Assembly: GCA_016195405.1 (NCBI GenBank)
Contig: JACPZP010000020.1
Span: 1 to 64,000, forward strand
DNA from: Planctomycetota bacterium
GTDB taxonomy: Bacteria; Planctomycetota; Planctomycetia; Gemmatales; Gemmataceae
Reading direction: 5' to 3'
Length of the DNA: 64,000 bases
In this document: positions 35,970-45,550 of the stretch, one piece after another
How positions within the stretch are numbered: the stretch's first letter is position 1
Layout: every line of letters begins with the position of its first letter
Program-made: the position numbers and the translations under genes
The notes under the pieces: generated by a model
Told to the model about the DNA's origin: nothing
Databases searched by the model: none
What the model saw: only the letters and a program-made list of their open reading frames with translations

Positions 35970-38069
35970 TCACGCATCCATCTCGTAGCCCATTTGCTTT
36001 TCAAAAGACTGGCGGACCAATCCCATTACATAGGGCAGCTCATCAATCGATGCGAGGCCCACTTCTACATCGCCATTCCCCCAGTGTCCTACAGTCGAAA
36101 CGTCTTTGCAAAGCTTCCGGGGATCGCTAATCTCGGGAAAAGCCAAGTTCAAGGCCAAACGTAATCCTTTGCTCTGCGGCTTCAGATCGACGAAGTTTGT
36201 CTCCGCCTTATATGCGACGTAGTTCTTCAGAAACTCTTCCGACACGCAGGGGTCGAGTGCCAAGACCTCCATGCGGAAGGCTTCGAACAACCCATGCATT
36301 GCAGACGCGAGTAAGTTCGGGTGATCTTCGATGGTGTAGCCCACCGCAGTCGCGGGCTTAGGTCGGTAGGTAGCTAGCACTTCAGCGTCCAAACCCGGCG
36401 CATTCCACACGTTTGTCGCCATGCCTGCGAGTTTTTCGGCACGCGACTTTATCGTGTCTTCGTTCCAATGTTCAGTTTGGCCGAGGCCGGCATTCAGCTT
36501 TAGCGGACTTTGCTTGAATCCCTTTTCCATATCGCGTTTTTCAGCGAAGGGCCGGTCACTGTATTCCGAGTTGTAGCCGGTAAGTGTGAGATTCCCTAGA
36601 GTGTGCAGCCATTTTTCTTGGATTCGCTTCCACTCCGGGCCGAGGGAATCGCGCCACTTAGCGGAAAGATTGTCGTTCTGTGGCAGGATGTGCTCGATTG
36701 TGTATTCCTCAACGCTTACCCGTTCCTTACGCCCGTGGTTTTCCAACCGACGAAGCCAATAACTTCGACTGCGGAAGTTGTAAAGATCTCGGGTTTGAAG
36801 GTCGCGCTGGAACTCCGTGTCGCTTGGAAACCGACGTTGCGACTGCAATCCAAGGAAATGCGCTTGGATGCTTTCAACGTAGCGGTCCTTTCTTAGGTAC
36901 TTCGTAAAGTTGGCGAACGTCTTGTTAAGCGAATTCGGTGGAATGGCACAGATGGCTCGCCGGAAGACGTAGGATTCGACTAGGCGGACTATCGCCACAA
37001 AATCGGACTTCACCAGCAATCTTGTGGTGTAATCGTCGTAAAGCTCCAAAAGGAACGGGTAGGCAACGTCGACCTTCAGCTCGCGGAGGTCGTGAAAAGC
37101 TGACTCCAGCTCCTTGTCTGGCTCTTTGCCCAGCGCCATGGAGCAATAGTGGCCTGCAAAAGTGTGGATGTCCGCCACTAATGCATCCACGCCAGCAGCG
37201 GCCACAGAGGATGTGCGCGCGTGAGTCTTGAATGCCTCGTAGACTTCGCGAACATTCGGAATCTCGCCAGTCTTGCGTGTGAGGTAGTGGCGCATGAAGC
37301 TGTCAAAATGGGTACCGTACGCTTCCTGACCAAACACGACCTCCATCGGTCGCCAGTGGTCTGTGTAGAGCCGTGTCTGGTGCGGGGGTTCGAGTCCCAT
37401 AAGTACAAAGTTGCGAATCAGGTCCGCCTGACTCAATTCACGTCCGGTGGAATTCATGCTTTCAAATATCAGTTGCGGGTTGTCTTGGTCGCGGCTAAGA
37501 GCGATATCGACGATGACGAGCTTGGCCAGGCCCTTACAGAGCGAGGCTAAATCCGCTCCGAGCTCAGATACGCAGCTATCGAAAAAGTTGAAGTTTTCCC
37601 TCACCCGAGTCGAGTTTGGCGCCGGGAGAGTTTTCTGTTGGACAATCGCAAGAAGGGTCTCCTTATCAGTCTGAGTAAGTAACAATTTGAATCCGCGCTC
37701 TCCGTCTTCGAGCGGATTGAGTAAATAATAGTTTCGGAGCTTCTTGGCGGAGAACCCGTCTAAGGGTTCGTTATCTCCCAAATGACGAGCCAGAGCTTCT
37801 AGAAGCAGCGAGACGCTCGTTAGGCGCTGCTGACCATCGATCACAAGGAGTGGCGACTGACTTGAGACCTGATAAATCCCCTTTTCGATGTAAACGATTG
37901 AGCCGACAAAGTGTCCCGAAATGGCATCATTGCCGCCCGTGCGCATAATGTCGTCCCAGAGCTGCCGGCATTCTTTTTCAGTCCACGAATACGTGCGCTG
38001 GTAGATCGGGATAACGAATTGCGGCGACTTCTTGAGGAATTCAAGAAGCTTGGCCTCGGTGGCTTTCAT
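35970..38069 (-). CDS. DUF262/DUF1524 protein (GmrSD-type restriction)
   Basis: A 699-residue protein. The N-terminal DUF262 domain has FVIPIYQRTYSW at residues 18-29 and the nucleotide-hydrolysis motif IDGQQR at 77-82. The C-terminal DUF1524 nuclease has EHILPQNDNLSAKW near 465 and LGNLTLTGYNSEYSD near 500, the His-Me/HNH-type core. A tail of about 150 residues (FEAFRMEVLALDPCVSEEFL) resembles DUF5655. This is the single-chain form of GmrSD, a type IV system known to restrict modified phage DNA. The gene is intact, with its ATG at 38069. It lies precisely between the two halves of a methyltransferase gene. Confidence 0.9.
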   Translation of the reverse strand: MKATEAKLLEFLKKSPQFVIPIYQRTYSWTEKECRQLWDDIMRTGGNDAISGHFVGSIVYIEKGIYQVSSQSPLLVIDGQQRLTSVSLLLEALARHLGDNEPLDGFSAKKLRNYYLLNPLEDGERGFKLLLTQTDKETLLAIVQQKTLPAPNSTRVRENFNFFDSCVSELGADLASLCKGLAKLVIVDIALSRDQDNPQLIFESMNSTGRELSQADLIRNFVLMGLEPPHQTRLYTDHWRPMEVVFGQEAYGTHFDSFMRHYLTRKTGEIPNVREVYEAFKTHARTSSVAAAGVDALVADIHTFAGHYCSMALGKEPDKELESAFHDLRELKVDVAYPFLLELYDDYTTRLLVKSDFVAIVRLVESYVFRRAICAIPPNSLNKTFANFTKYLRKDRYVESIQAHFLGLQSQRRFPSDTEFQRDLQTRDLYNFRSRSYWLRRLENHGRKERVSVEEYTIEHILPQNDNLSAKWRDSLGPEWKRIQEKWLHTLGNLTLTGYNSEYSDRPFAEKRDMEKGFKQSPLKLNAGLGQTEHWNEDTIKSRAEKLAGMATNVWNAPGLDAEVLATYRPKPATAVGYTIEDHPNLLASAMHGLFEAFRMEVLALDPCVSEEFLKNYVAYKAETNFVDLKPQSKGLRLALNLAFPEISDPRKLCKDVSTVGHWGNGDVEVGLASIDELPYVMGLVRQSFEKQMGYEMDA

Positions 38070-38087
38070 AGGGTGTTTCCTGTCAGT

Positions 38088-38695
38088 TTAGATCGTGCCT
38101 GGTAACTCCAGTTCGCCGGCGAACATGCAGAACATCAGCTTCATGAGGAAATGAGCCGCCCGCCCCGGATCGATATGCCGCTCGCGCATGCCCTCGGCGA
38201 GCTTGGCGAACTGAGCGGTAATTTCCTTGGTGCTCCGCCGTGGCTTGAGCGCTTCGGGTCCGTGAAAACTTTGCGGAGCAGATCGAGGTTTTTCGGCTCG
38301 GCCAACCCCGCCAAGTCGAAGGCGTGGACTTTGGTGGGCGTGTAGGTGAAGTTCGTGTGGATTTCGAAACGGTTAAGGTCGCAAACAACCAACAGAGGCG
38401 GGTTGTCGAGGTCTTCGCGGTACAGCTGCAGCTGATGGTAGGCGGCAACGAGATCCTTGTGCTTGCCCTTGCATTCCCAGGCGAACCTGTCGCGCATCCA
38501 CACGTCCGCCCACCCTTCGCCGCCTTCCGATTTGTTGACGCCGCGCTCGAAGGTGTACCAGGAGCCATCCGGATCGGCGGCCGCGGGCTTGGCTTGGCCA
38601 AGAAGATCGCACAGGTCGAGGAAGTGCTGCTGCGCCGCGCTGCGTTCGGACAGGTTCGCGCGCTGCCATTTCACGATGAATTCTTGCGGCGTCAT
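38088..38695 (-). pseudogene. N-terminal fragment of a DNA methyltransferase, frame-shifted
   Basis: The ATG at 38695 starts MTPQEFIVKWQRANLSERSA, with GWADVWMRDRFAWECKGKHK near residue 64 and LLVVCDLNRFEIHTNFTYTP near 100, the usual N-terminal region of large type IIG/YeeA-like methyltransferases. A frameshift follows LRKVFTDP. In the new frame the protein continues ITAQFAKLAEGMRERHIDPG and AAHFLMKLMFCMFAGELELP, then stops at 38088, only 18 bases before the DUF262 start. The catalytic NPPY/DPAC motifs are absent. The C-terminal remnant is at 35769-35942. Confidence 0.75.
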
Positions 38696-39189
38696 GGCGA
38701 ATCGTCCGCAGTTCCAATGGGAGGCAATCGCATGGATTCTAGCGGATGTTGTGCAAATGTCCATTAAATAATTCACTGTAGAAGGGGGGTCAGAACCTTT
38801 GATTTAGAGGTCCGGACCCCATCTTGACGACGATGGGGCGGCGTGGGGGGTATATGAGTGTGGAACTGTGGCGCTGAGCTCGAGTTTTCGCCATAACTAC
38901 CAGAATAATAAGCGATTACGCCAGCGAGCTCGCCGCCAAACTGCTTGGCGCTGAGGAGCGCCACCTTGGCGCTCGGGCGGAATCCGCCAGGATTCAATTA
39001 CCGACCTGCCACATTCATTCACCGACATGCCGGATGGTTTCATCGAGGCGCCCGATTGCATCTGTCCCAGCGCCACGCTGAAACCATTTCCGTATCTCTT
39101 TTTCTGATATGCCTTTGTAGCCCAAGAATTGCGCCAGCGTCGAATGAAGCAATCCGTGAGACAATCCTCGCCGGCTCTTGCCCGGTTCG
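38696..39189. other. Intergenic with one hairpin
   Basis: About 490 bases between the methyltransferase fragment and the RND gene. An imperfect inverted repeat, GGGGTCAGAACCT against AGGTCCGGACCCC, is at about 38784-38820. On the minus strand a stretch near 39050-39150 (LLHSTLAQFLGYKGISEKEI) looks weakly protein-like but has no complete frame. Nothing else is supported. Confidence 0.4.
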
Positions 39190-42100
39190 TCACTTCGGCT
39201 TATCCCCAAACCACGTAATCACGTAGTAAAACACCGGCGTCAGGAAGATGCCGAAGAGGGTCACGCCGATCATGCCGCTGATGACCGCGACGCCTAGCGA
39301 GCGGCGCATTTCCCAGCCGGCGCCGGTCGCGATCACCAGGGGAAAGACGCCGAAGATGAACGCGAACGAGGTCATCACGATTGGCCGCAGTCGCAGCCGG
39401 CATGCTTCCAAAGTCGCCTCGCGCCGGCTTAGGCCTTCCTTGCGCTTGTCGACGGCATACTCGACGATGAGGATGGCGTTCTTGGCCGCGAGCGCGATCA
39501 GCACGACGAAGCCGATCTGGCTGAAGATGTCGATCGGCATGTGGGCGATCCACGATAGGCCGGCGATCGAGGCCAGCAAGCACAAGGGCACCACCAACAT
39601 GATGGAAAACGGCAATCCCCAGCTCTCGTAAAGGGCTGCTAGGACCAGGAAGACGACGGCGACGGCGAACGCGAAGACGAAAATGCCGGTGTTGCCCGCG
39701 GTCACCGCCTGATACGCGATGGTGGTCCACTCGTAGCTCATGCCGACGGGCAAATTTTGGTCGCACAATTCTTGCATCAGGGAGAGGGCTTGGCCCACGC
39801 TGTAGCCGGGCTTGGGGCCGGTGATGATGGCCGAGGATGTGAGGTTGTTGTAGCGCATCACGAAAACCGGGCCGCTGTCGTAGCGCACGCGAAGCACCGA
39901 TCCCAAGGGCACCATTTGTCCTTGGCGATTGCGAACTTGGAGCAGCTTGAGGCTATCCGCGTCGGTGCGGAAGTCCCCCTCGGCCTGGACGTTCACCTGC
40001 CAGATGCGGCCAAAGTCGTTGAACTGATTGATGTAAACGGAGCCCATGTTGGCGTTGAGCGTGCTGTTGACGTCGCTCAGGTTCACGCCCATTTGTTTGA
40101 CAGCTTCGCGGTCGATGTCCAGGTAGAGTTGCGGCGTGTTGGCGCGAAACGTGGTGAGGGCGCGGGCGATGGCGGGCTGGGCATTGGCCTTCTCGACGAT
40201 CGTCTCGGTCGCTCCTTGAAGCGTTTGCAAGCCCAGTCCGGTCTTGTCCTCGATCTGCAATTGCAAGCCGCCGCTCTGACCGAGGCCGGGAACGGGTGGC
40301 GCCCCCAGGACAAGCGCCTCACAGGTCAAGACTTCCTCGTGATACTGCTTGGTGAGCTTCGGAATGATGGCCGCCGCCTGCGTTTCCGGCGTGTGGCGAT
40401 GTTCGAAGTCGTCGAGGATAATGAAAACGGTCGCCCAGTTGGACGAATCGCACGTGAAGGCGGCCGAATAGCCCGCGACCGACATAGCCGACTTGACGCC
40501 CGGCGTCTTGAGGGCGATCGCCGAAAGCTTGTCGAGCGCGTCTTGGGTCCGCTGCACCGACGCGGAATCGGGCAGCATGACGTTGACCAGCAAATAGCCC
40601 TGGTCTTGCTCGGGGATGAATCCCTTGGGCGAGGTCACGAATCCGAAGCCGGTCAGAGCGAGGAGGCCGCCGTAGAAGATCAGGACGAGGATGCTGAGCC
40701 GCAGCCCCAGACCCACGCCCAGGCCGTAGACGTGCGTGAAGGCGTCGAAGGCCTTGTTGAAGACGCCGAAGAACCAGCCGAGAGCCTTGTTGATCGCCGG
40801 GCCAAGAAACCAGCCTGCGATGGCGCCGGGAAGAAAGACCGCGACCCGCAAGGCCCAACGGACATATTCATGGCTTGCCGAGCCAGCCTGCCGCAGGACC
40901 ACGCCTTCGAGCAAGAAATAGCTCAAAAGGCCGAGCAGCACGGCGATGCCGACGCGAGGCAGCGCCTCCTTCGCTTCGTGCCCTTCGCCGTGAGGCTTGA
41001 TCCAGGCCACGGCGCGAGCCGGGGCCATCGTCAAGGCATTGGTGGCCGAGAAGATAGCCGCGGTGGCGATCGTCAAGGCGAACTGGCGGAAGAACTGGCC
41101 GACCAGCCCCGGGATGAAGGCGGTGGGAATAAACACGGCCGCCAGGACCAGTGTAATGCCGATGACCGGCCCGGTGATTTCGTCCATTGCTTTGATGGTC
41201 GCCTCCCGCGCCGCCAAACCCTTGCCCATCCAGCGTTCGATGTTCTCGACCACCACGATCGAATCGTCCACGACGATGCCGACGGCGAGGACGAGCCCGA
41301 ACAACGATAAGTTGTTCAAGGAAAACCCCAGCGCCTTCATCACGACGAAGGTGCCAATCAGGGCCACCACGATGTCGATGATCGGCAACAGCATGGCCCG
41401 CCAATCTTGAAGAAACACCATGACGACCACGATCACCAGGCCGGCTGCGATGTAGATCGTGTGGAAGACGTCGTCGACCGAATGGCGAATGAACGGCGTA
41501 GTGTCGTAGGCGATCTGGTAGTCGAGCCCTTGCGGGAACTTCTTCTTGAGTTCTTCCATCTTTTTCTTGACGCCGTCTCCCACGCTGAGGGCGTTGGCCG
41601 TCGGCAGCGCGAAGACGGCCAGGGCCACGGACGGATAGCGCACCTGTTTGCCGTCCTTGACGGTGGTAAGCGTGCAGTTGAGGTCCGAGTTTTGGGCGCC
41701 CAGCTCGATGCCTGCCGTGCCTGGAATCGGGTTTCCCGAGGGATCGAACTTGGTTGCACGGACAACGTCGCGAAGGTAGACGAGGCGGCCGTCCTGGCCC
41801 ACCTTGACGATAATCTCGCCGAACTCCTTGGTGGTGGTGAGCCGGCCCTGCGTGTTCAGCACCAGTTGGAATTGTTGTCCTGGGGGCACCGGCTGCTGGC
41901 CAATGTTGCCGGCGGCGACATCGACGTTCTGCTCCTGGATCGCGTTCATGACGTCGCTAGCGGTCAATTCCAGCGCCGCCAGCTTCTGCGGATCGAGCCA
42001 GGCGCGCATGCTGTATTGCCGTTGGCCGAGAAACGTCACCAGGCCGACGCCGGACGTGCGCGACAGTTCGTCGAAGATATTGATCTGTGCGTAATTGCTC

Positions 42101-42561
42101 ATGTAGAGCGGGTCACGGCGGCCGTTCGGCGAGATCAGATTCACCGCCAAGAGGATGTTGGGCGACTGCTCCTTGACGTTGACGCCCTGCTTTTGCACGC
42201 TCGTGGGAAGCTGCGGCATCGCCAGTTGCACGCGCGTTTGCACCAGCATCAGGGCGGTGTGAGTGTCGGTGCCGACTTCGAAGCTGACCGTCAGCGTGTA
42301 CATGCCGTTGTTGGTGCACGTGGAAGACATGTAGATCATGCCTTCGACGCCGTTGACCTGCGCCTCGATCGGCTGGGCGACGGTATCCGACAGCGTTTGA
42401 GCGCTCGAACCCGGATAGGTCGCCGTCACCTGGATCGTGGGCGGCACGATCGGCGGGTATTGGGCGATCGGCAGGGTAAAGACGACCACCAGTCCGGACA
42501 TCACGATGACGATCGACAAGACCCACGCGAAGATGGGCCGGTCTATGAAGAAGCGCGACAT
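39190..42561 (-). CDS. RND efflux permease, HAE-1 (AcrB-like)
   Basis: A 1,123-residue inner-membrane RND permease. It starts MSRFFIDRPIFAWVLSIVIV, typical of AcrB/MexB relatives. The proton-relay pair is in GIVVDDSIVVVENIERW in the fourth transmembrane helix. Twelve membrane helices and two periplasmic pore domains fit the length; an extra hydrophobic stretch at about residues 530-620 makes it about 70 residues longer than AcrB. The adaptor gene lies 9 bases upstream, so the two are cotranslated. No outer-membrane channel is adjacent; the one at 60217-61533 or another could serve. Drug or solvent export is the family role. Confidence 0.93.
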   Translation of the reverse strand: MSRFFIDRPIFAWVLSIVIVMSGLVVVFTLPIAQYPPIVPPTIQVTATYPGSSAQTLSDTVAQPIEAQVNGVEGMIYMSSTCTNNGMYTLTVSFEVGTDTHTALMLVQTRVQLAMPQLPTSVQKQGVNVKEQSPNILLAVNLISPNGRRDPLYMSNYAQINIFDELSRTSGVGLVTFLGQRQYSMRAWLDPQKLAALELTASDVMNAIQEQNVDVAAGNIGQQPVPPGQQFQLVLNTQGRLTTTKEFGEIIVKVGQDGRLVYLRDVVRATKFDPSGNPIPGTAGIELGAQNSDLNCTLTTVKDGKQVRYPSVALAVFALPTANALSVGDGVKKKMEELKKKFPQGLDYQIAYDTTPFIRHSVDDVFHTIYIAAGLVIVVVMVFLQDWRAMLLPIIDIVVALIGTFVVMKALGFSLNNLSLFGLVLAVGIVVDDSIVVVENIERWMGKGLAAREATIKAMDEITGPVIGITLVLAAVFIPTAFIPGLVGQFFRQFALTIATAAIFSATNALTMAPARAVAWIKPHGEGHEAKEALPRVGIAVLLGLLSYFLLEGVVLRQAGSASHEYVRWALRVAVFLPGAIAGWFLGPAINKALGWFFGVFNKAFDAFTHVYGLGVGLGLRLSILVLIFYGGLLALTGFGFVTSPKGFIPEQDQGYLLVNVMLPDSASVQRTQDALDKLSAIALKTPGVKSAMSVAGYSAAFTCDSSNWATVFIILDDFEHRHTPETQAAAIIPKLTKQYHEEVLTCEALVLGAPPVPGLGQSGGLQLQIEDKTGLGLQTLQGATETIVEKANAQPAIARALTTFRANTPQLYLDIDREAVKQMGVNLSDVNSTLNANMGSVYINQFNDFGRIWQVNVQAEGDFRTDADSLKLLQVRNRQGQMVPLGSVLRVRYDSGPVFVMRYNNLTSSAIITGPKPGYSVGQALSLMQELCDQNLPVGMSYEWTTIAYQAVTAGNTGIFVFAFAVAVVFLVLAALYESWGLPFSIMLVVPLCLLASIAGLSWIAHMPIDIFSQIGFVVLIALAAKNAILIVEYAVDKRKEGLSRREATLEACRLRLRPIVMTSFAFIFGVFPLVIATGAGWEMRRSLGVAVISGMIGVTLFGIFLTPVFYYVITWFGDKPK

Positions 42562-42570
42562 AGGCGGAAC

Positions 42571-43839
42571 TCACTTGGACGTGGTTGCGGACTTTTTGGC
42601 AGCGCCGGCGCCGGACTGCGAATCGTTGAGCAGCGTCAGCATGTCGACGGGCCGAGGATCCACGGTTGCACCGGGCCGGGCGCGCTGCATGCCCTCCACG
42701 ATGATCCGGTCGGTTGGCTTGAGGACTTCGACTTCTTTGGTGACGTCTTTTCCGGACGCATCGGGCTCATTCATTTTCAGGACGCTAAGAACTTCGCGCA
42801 AGCCGGCGCCATGCAACTGGCGGACTTCGACGGGACGGTACTCGACTTCATTCTTGTCATTGACGACCAGGATGTATTTCTTTCCTTGGTCGGTGCCGAT
42901 GGCCCGGTCGAGCACCAGCAAAGCCGGATGCGGGGAACTCATCGGGACCGTTACACGCCCAAATAGACCGGCGAGTAGCTGATCGTTCTCATTCGGAAAT
43001 GCCGCCCGCACGCGGATCGAGCCGGTGTTCGCATCGAGTTGGTTGCTGATGAAATCGATAATTCCTTCGAAGCGCTCGGGATTGCTCGTCACGGTCATCG
43101 TCACCGGCAAGGCTACTTTGCGCGGCGACTTGACCTTGCCCTCTTTGACTTCAACTCCGAAACGCAGTGCCGTGTTCTGATCCACGTCGAAGTACGCCCA
43201 CGTCGGCTTGAGGGACACGATGTTGGTCAACAGGGTCACGTCTTGGCTAACTAGATTGCCGACATCCACAAAATGGCGATTGATCCGCCCGCTGAGAGGC
43301 GACGTGACCTTGCACCAGTCAAAGTTCAGCTGGGCGTTTTCTAGGGCCGCCTTGGCCTTATCGACCGAGGCTTTGGATTCATCGCGAGAGCCAAGGCGCT
43401 TAACTAAATCTTGTTCGCTAATGGCGCCCTTGTCCTGCTTCTGGACCGCGATGCCGATTTCATACTCCGCCTGTGATTTGATGAGAGCGGCCTTGGTGAA
43501 CTCCAGATTCGCCTTGGCCATGTCGAGTGCCGCCTTGTAAGGACGATCGTCGATCTCGAAGAGGACCTGGTTTTCTTTGACCTCGTCGCCGTCCTTGAAA
43601 CAGAGCTTCGTGAGGAAGCCCGTGACGCGGGCCTTGATGTCCACGGATTGCACTGCCTGCGTCCTCGCAGTGAACACCTGGTAGTCCGTGACCTTGCGTT
43701 CGATCGGCTTGCTCACCATGACCACGGCCGGCGGCGTGGCGACGGCCTTTGGGTTCTTTTCATTGCAGCCCGTGACTGCCACAGTCATGGCCGCTAGGAG
43801 AATAACGCACGTACCGAGAACTGACCGCAAAACGCTCAT
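42571..43839 (-). CDS. RND efflux adaptor (AcrA-like lipoprotein)
   Basis: A 422-residue periplasmic membrane-fusion protein. The signal ends in a lipobox VAVTGC at about residue 25. The barrel-sandwich half-motifs are SVDIKARVTGFLTKLCFKDG and VTSPLSGRINRHFVDVGNLV, flanking a coiled-coil hairpin at about 100-165. Beta-barrel and membrane-proximal domains follow. The C-terminus has an alanine-rich tail. It pairs with the HAE-1 permease immediately downstream. The start ATG at 43839 is supported by the signal peptide. Confidence 0.93.
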   Translation of the reverse strand: MSVLRSVLGTCVILLAAMTVAVTGCNEKNPKAVATPPAVVMVSKPIERKVTDYQVFTARTQAVQSVDIKARVTGFLTKLCFKDGDEVKENQVLFEIDDRPYKAALDMAKANLEFTKAALIKSQAEYEIGIAVQKQDKGAISEQDLVKRLGSRDESKASVDKAKAALENAQLNFDWCKVTSPLSGRINRHFVDVGNLVSQDVTLLTNIVSLKPTWAYFDVDQNTALRFGVEVKEGKVKSPRKVALPVTMTVTSNPERFEGIIDFISNQLDANTGSIRVRAAFPNENDQLLAGLFGRVTVPMSSPHPALLVLDRAIGTDQGKKYILVVNDKNEVEYRPVEVRQLHGAGLREVLSVLKMNEPDASGKDVTKEVEVLKPTDRIIVEGMQRARPGATVDPRPVDMLTLLNDSQSGAGAAKKSATTSK

Positions 43840-43954
43840 GGACGCACCTGTTACCCCTGAGGGCAGTCATACTTTCCGCGGCTGACCGAACGAATGGAAC
43901 CTATTGTTTTCTGTAACTGCCTTTGAAGCAAGCAGAAGAGCATTATTTTCCTGC

Positions 43955-45346
43955 CTAAGTTGACTTGTGTTCAAGCACATCCGGCAGAAGCGTCTTGCCC
44001 GGCGCAGCTTCTCCTGTTGCCGGAGCGCTCGCAGGGACGGAGCCAGAGGCGGCCAGGCGGACGAGCAACGCTCGTTCGCTGTCCAGGCTGATCTTGACGA
44101 TGTCCGGCCGAAATAGGAGTGCGAACGTCCAGTCAATCATGATGCGCAGCCTCCGGCCCCAGCCCGGCATCTGGAGCAGGTAATAGCTGCGGCGCACGAA
44201 CCAAGCCAGCACGCCGTAGACGCGCATCTTGAGGAGTTGGCCGAACGCTTTGCCATGACCTAGCGATCCCATCATCCCCATGGTGTCGTAGATGAAGGGC
44301 ATTGGCTCTTTGCCGTTCAGAACTGCATGAATGTTGCGGGCCAGAACTTTGGCTTCGCGCAGCGCGTGCTGGGCAAGGTTGGGGTAAGGTCTACCGTCGG
44401 GCGCGGGGACGAATGCGCAATCGCCGAGCGCCCACACCTCCGGATGGCTCTTGCAGCGCATGGCGCCGTCGACGATGATGTGTCCGTGTTTGTCTTTTTC
44501 CACGGGAAGGGCGGCCACGACCGGACTAGGGACGATCCCTGCCGCCAGGACGATGGTCTCCGCCTCGATCGTTTCTTCAGGTAGGTGAACCCTGCCGGGC
44601 TCGATGGACCGGACGAAAGCGCCCGTGCGGATTTCCGTCCCAGGCCGCCGCCGGAGTACGCGGGCGCCGTAGTCCGCCAACTTGGGATCGATTTCAGGCA
44701 TGATGCGGCCACCTGCCTGAAGCAGAATAAAGCGGATCTCGTCGCGGTTCACGTGCTTGTAAAGAGGCGCGATCCCATCCATGAACGCGGTCAGCTCGCC
44801 CAAAAGCTCCACTCCCACTAGTCCGCCGCCGATGATGACAAACGTGAGCAGCCGGCGTTTACGCCCTGGGTCTTGCTCCACGTCGGCGCGCTCCATGCGC
44901 TCGATCAGGTAATTGCGGAGAACGAGGGCGTCGGCGAGGGTCTTGAATGTGAAGGCATGCTCCGAGCCTGAGATCATCGTCAGGTTGGTCATCGCCCCCA
45001 AGGCCAATACCAGCTGATCGTAAGACAATTCACCCTTCTGTTCCGGCGCGGCCAAATGCACGATGCGACGCTCCAGGTCGATTCCCTGCACCGTGGCCTC
45101 GCCGAAACGAGTGGTCCGCAAAAAGGCGCGGATGGGGAAGGAACAATGGCGCACGTCAAGAGTTCCCGAACATATCTCAAACAAGAGTGGCGTCATAAGC
45201 ACGAAGTTATCCCGGCTCACCAGGATGATCTCGACATCCTTCCGGCGCCTAAGAAGCTTCTCCAGGTGGCGGGCGGTGTAAACTCCGCCGAAGCCGCCGC
45301 CCAGGATCACGATCCGAGTCTTTCTCCCGTTGGCTGCCAGGGTCAC
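43955..45346 (-). CDS. ndh: Type II NADH dehydrogenase (NDH-2)
   Basis: A 463-residue FAD-dependent NADH:quinone oxidoreductase. The FAD site RIVILGGGFGGVYTARHLEK is near residue 10 and the NADH site FVIIGGGLVGVELLGELTAF is near 170. The second FAD contact is EVWALGDCAF near 300, and the amphipathic C-terminal region (RSYYLLQMPGWGRRLRIMID) would hold it on the membrane. I chose GTG 45346 with AGGAG 7 bases upstream, although the frame is open to an ATG at 45400. It is divergent from the caa3 oxidase cluster and would supply quinol to it without proton pumping. Confidence 0.9.
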   Translation of the reverse strand: MTLAANGRKTRIVILGGGFGGVYTARHLEKLLRRRKDVEIILVSRDNFVLMTPLLFEICSGTLDVRHCSFPIRAFLRTTRFGEATVQGIDLERRIVHLAAPEQKGELSYDQLVLALGAMTNLTMISGSEHAFTFKTLADALVLRNYLIERMERADVEQDPGRKRRLLTFVIIGGGLVGVELLGELTAFMDGIAPLYKHVNRDEIRFILLQAGGRIMPEIDPKLADYGARVLRRRPGTEIRTGAFVRSIEPGRVHLPEETIEAETIVLAAGIVPSPVVAALPVEKDKHGHIIVDGAMRCKSHPEVWALGDCAFVPAPDGRPYPNLAQHALREAKVLARNIHAVLNGKEPMPFIYDTMGMMGSLGHGKAFGQLLKMRVYGVLAWFVRRSYYLLQMPGWGRRLRIMIDWTFALLFRPDIVKISLDSERALLVRLAASGSVPASAPATGEAAPGKTLLPDVLEHKST

Positions 45347-45550
45347 AAGAGGGCTCCTACGCGAGATGTGTTTCGGACATCCCCCGCGGCGGAAATGCAA
45401 TCACCTTGACGTAAAGCGAGCCCGGGGGGTTGTCATCCGAGTCGCCGGCTTTTATATGATCCATACCGATCTTTTCCAGAACTTCCGCAAGGGAAGCGGG
45501 CTGAACTATCTCGAGCGTTGCATGTCATTCCTCGCGAGGGATTGCTGGAA

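Noticed and set aside
39757-41310. Plus-strand frame of 517 codons opposite the RND permease
   Set aside because: An antisense shadow with no start signal and biased composition, produced by high GC content.
41407-42966. Plus-strand frame of 519 codons opposite the AcrB/AcrA genes
   Set aside because: His/Asp/Arg-rich antisense reading of high-GC genes; the minus strand has clear RND and adaptor proteins.
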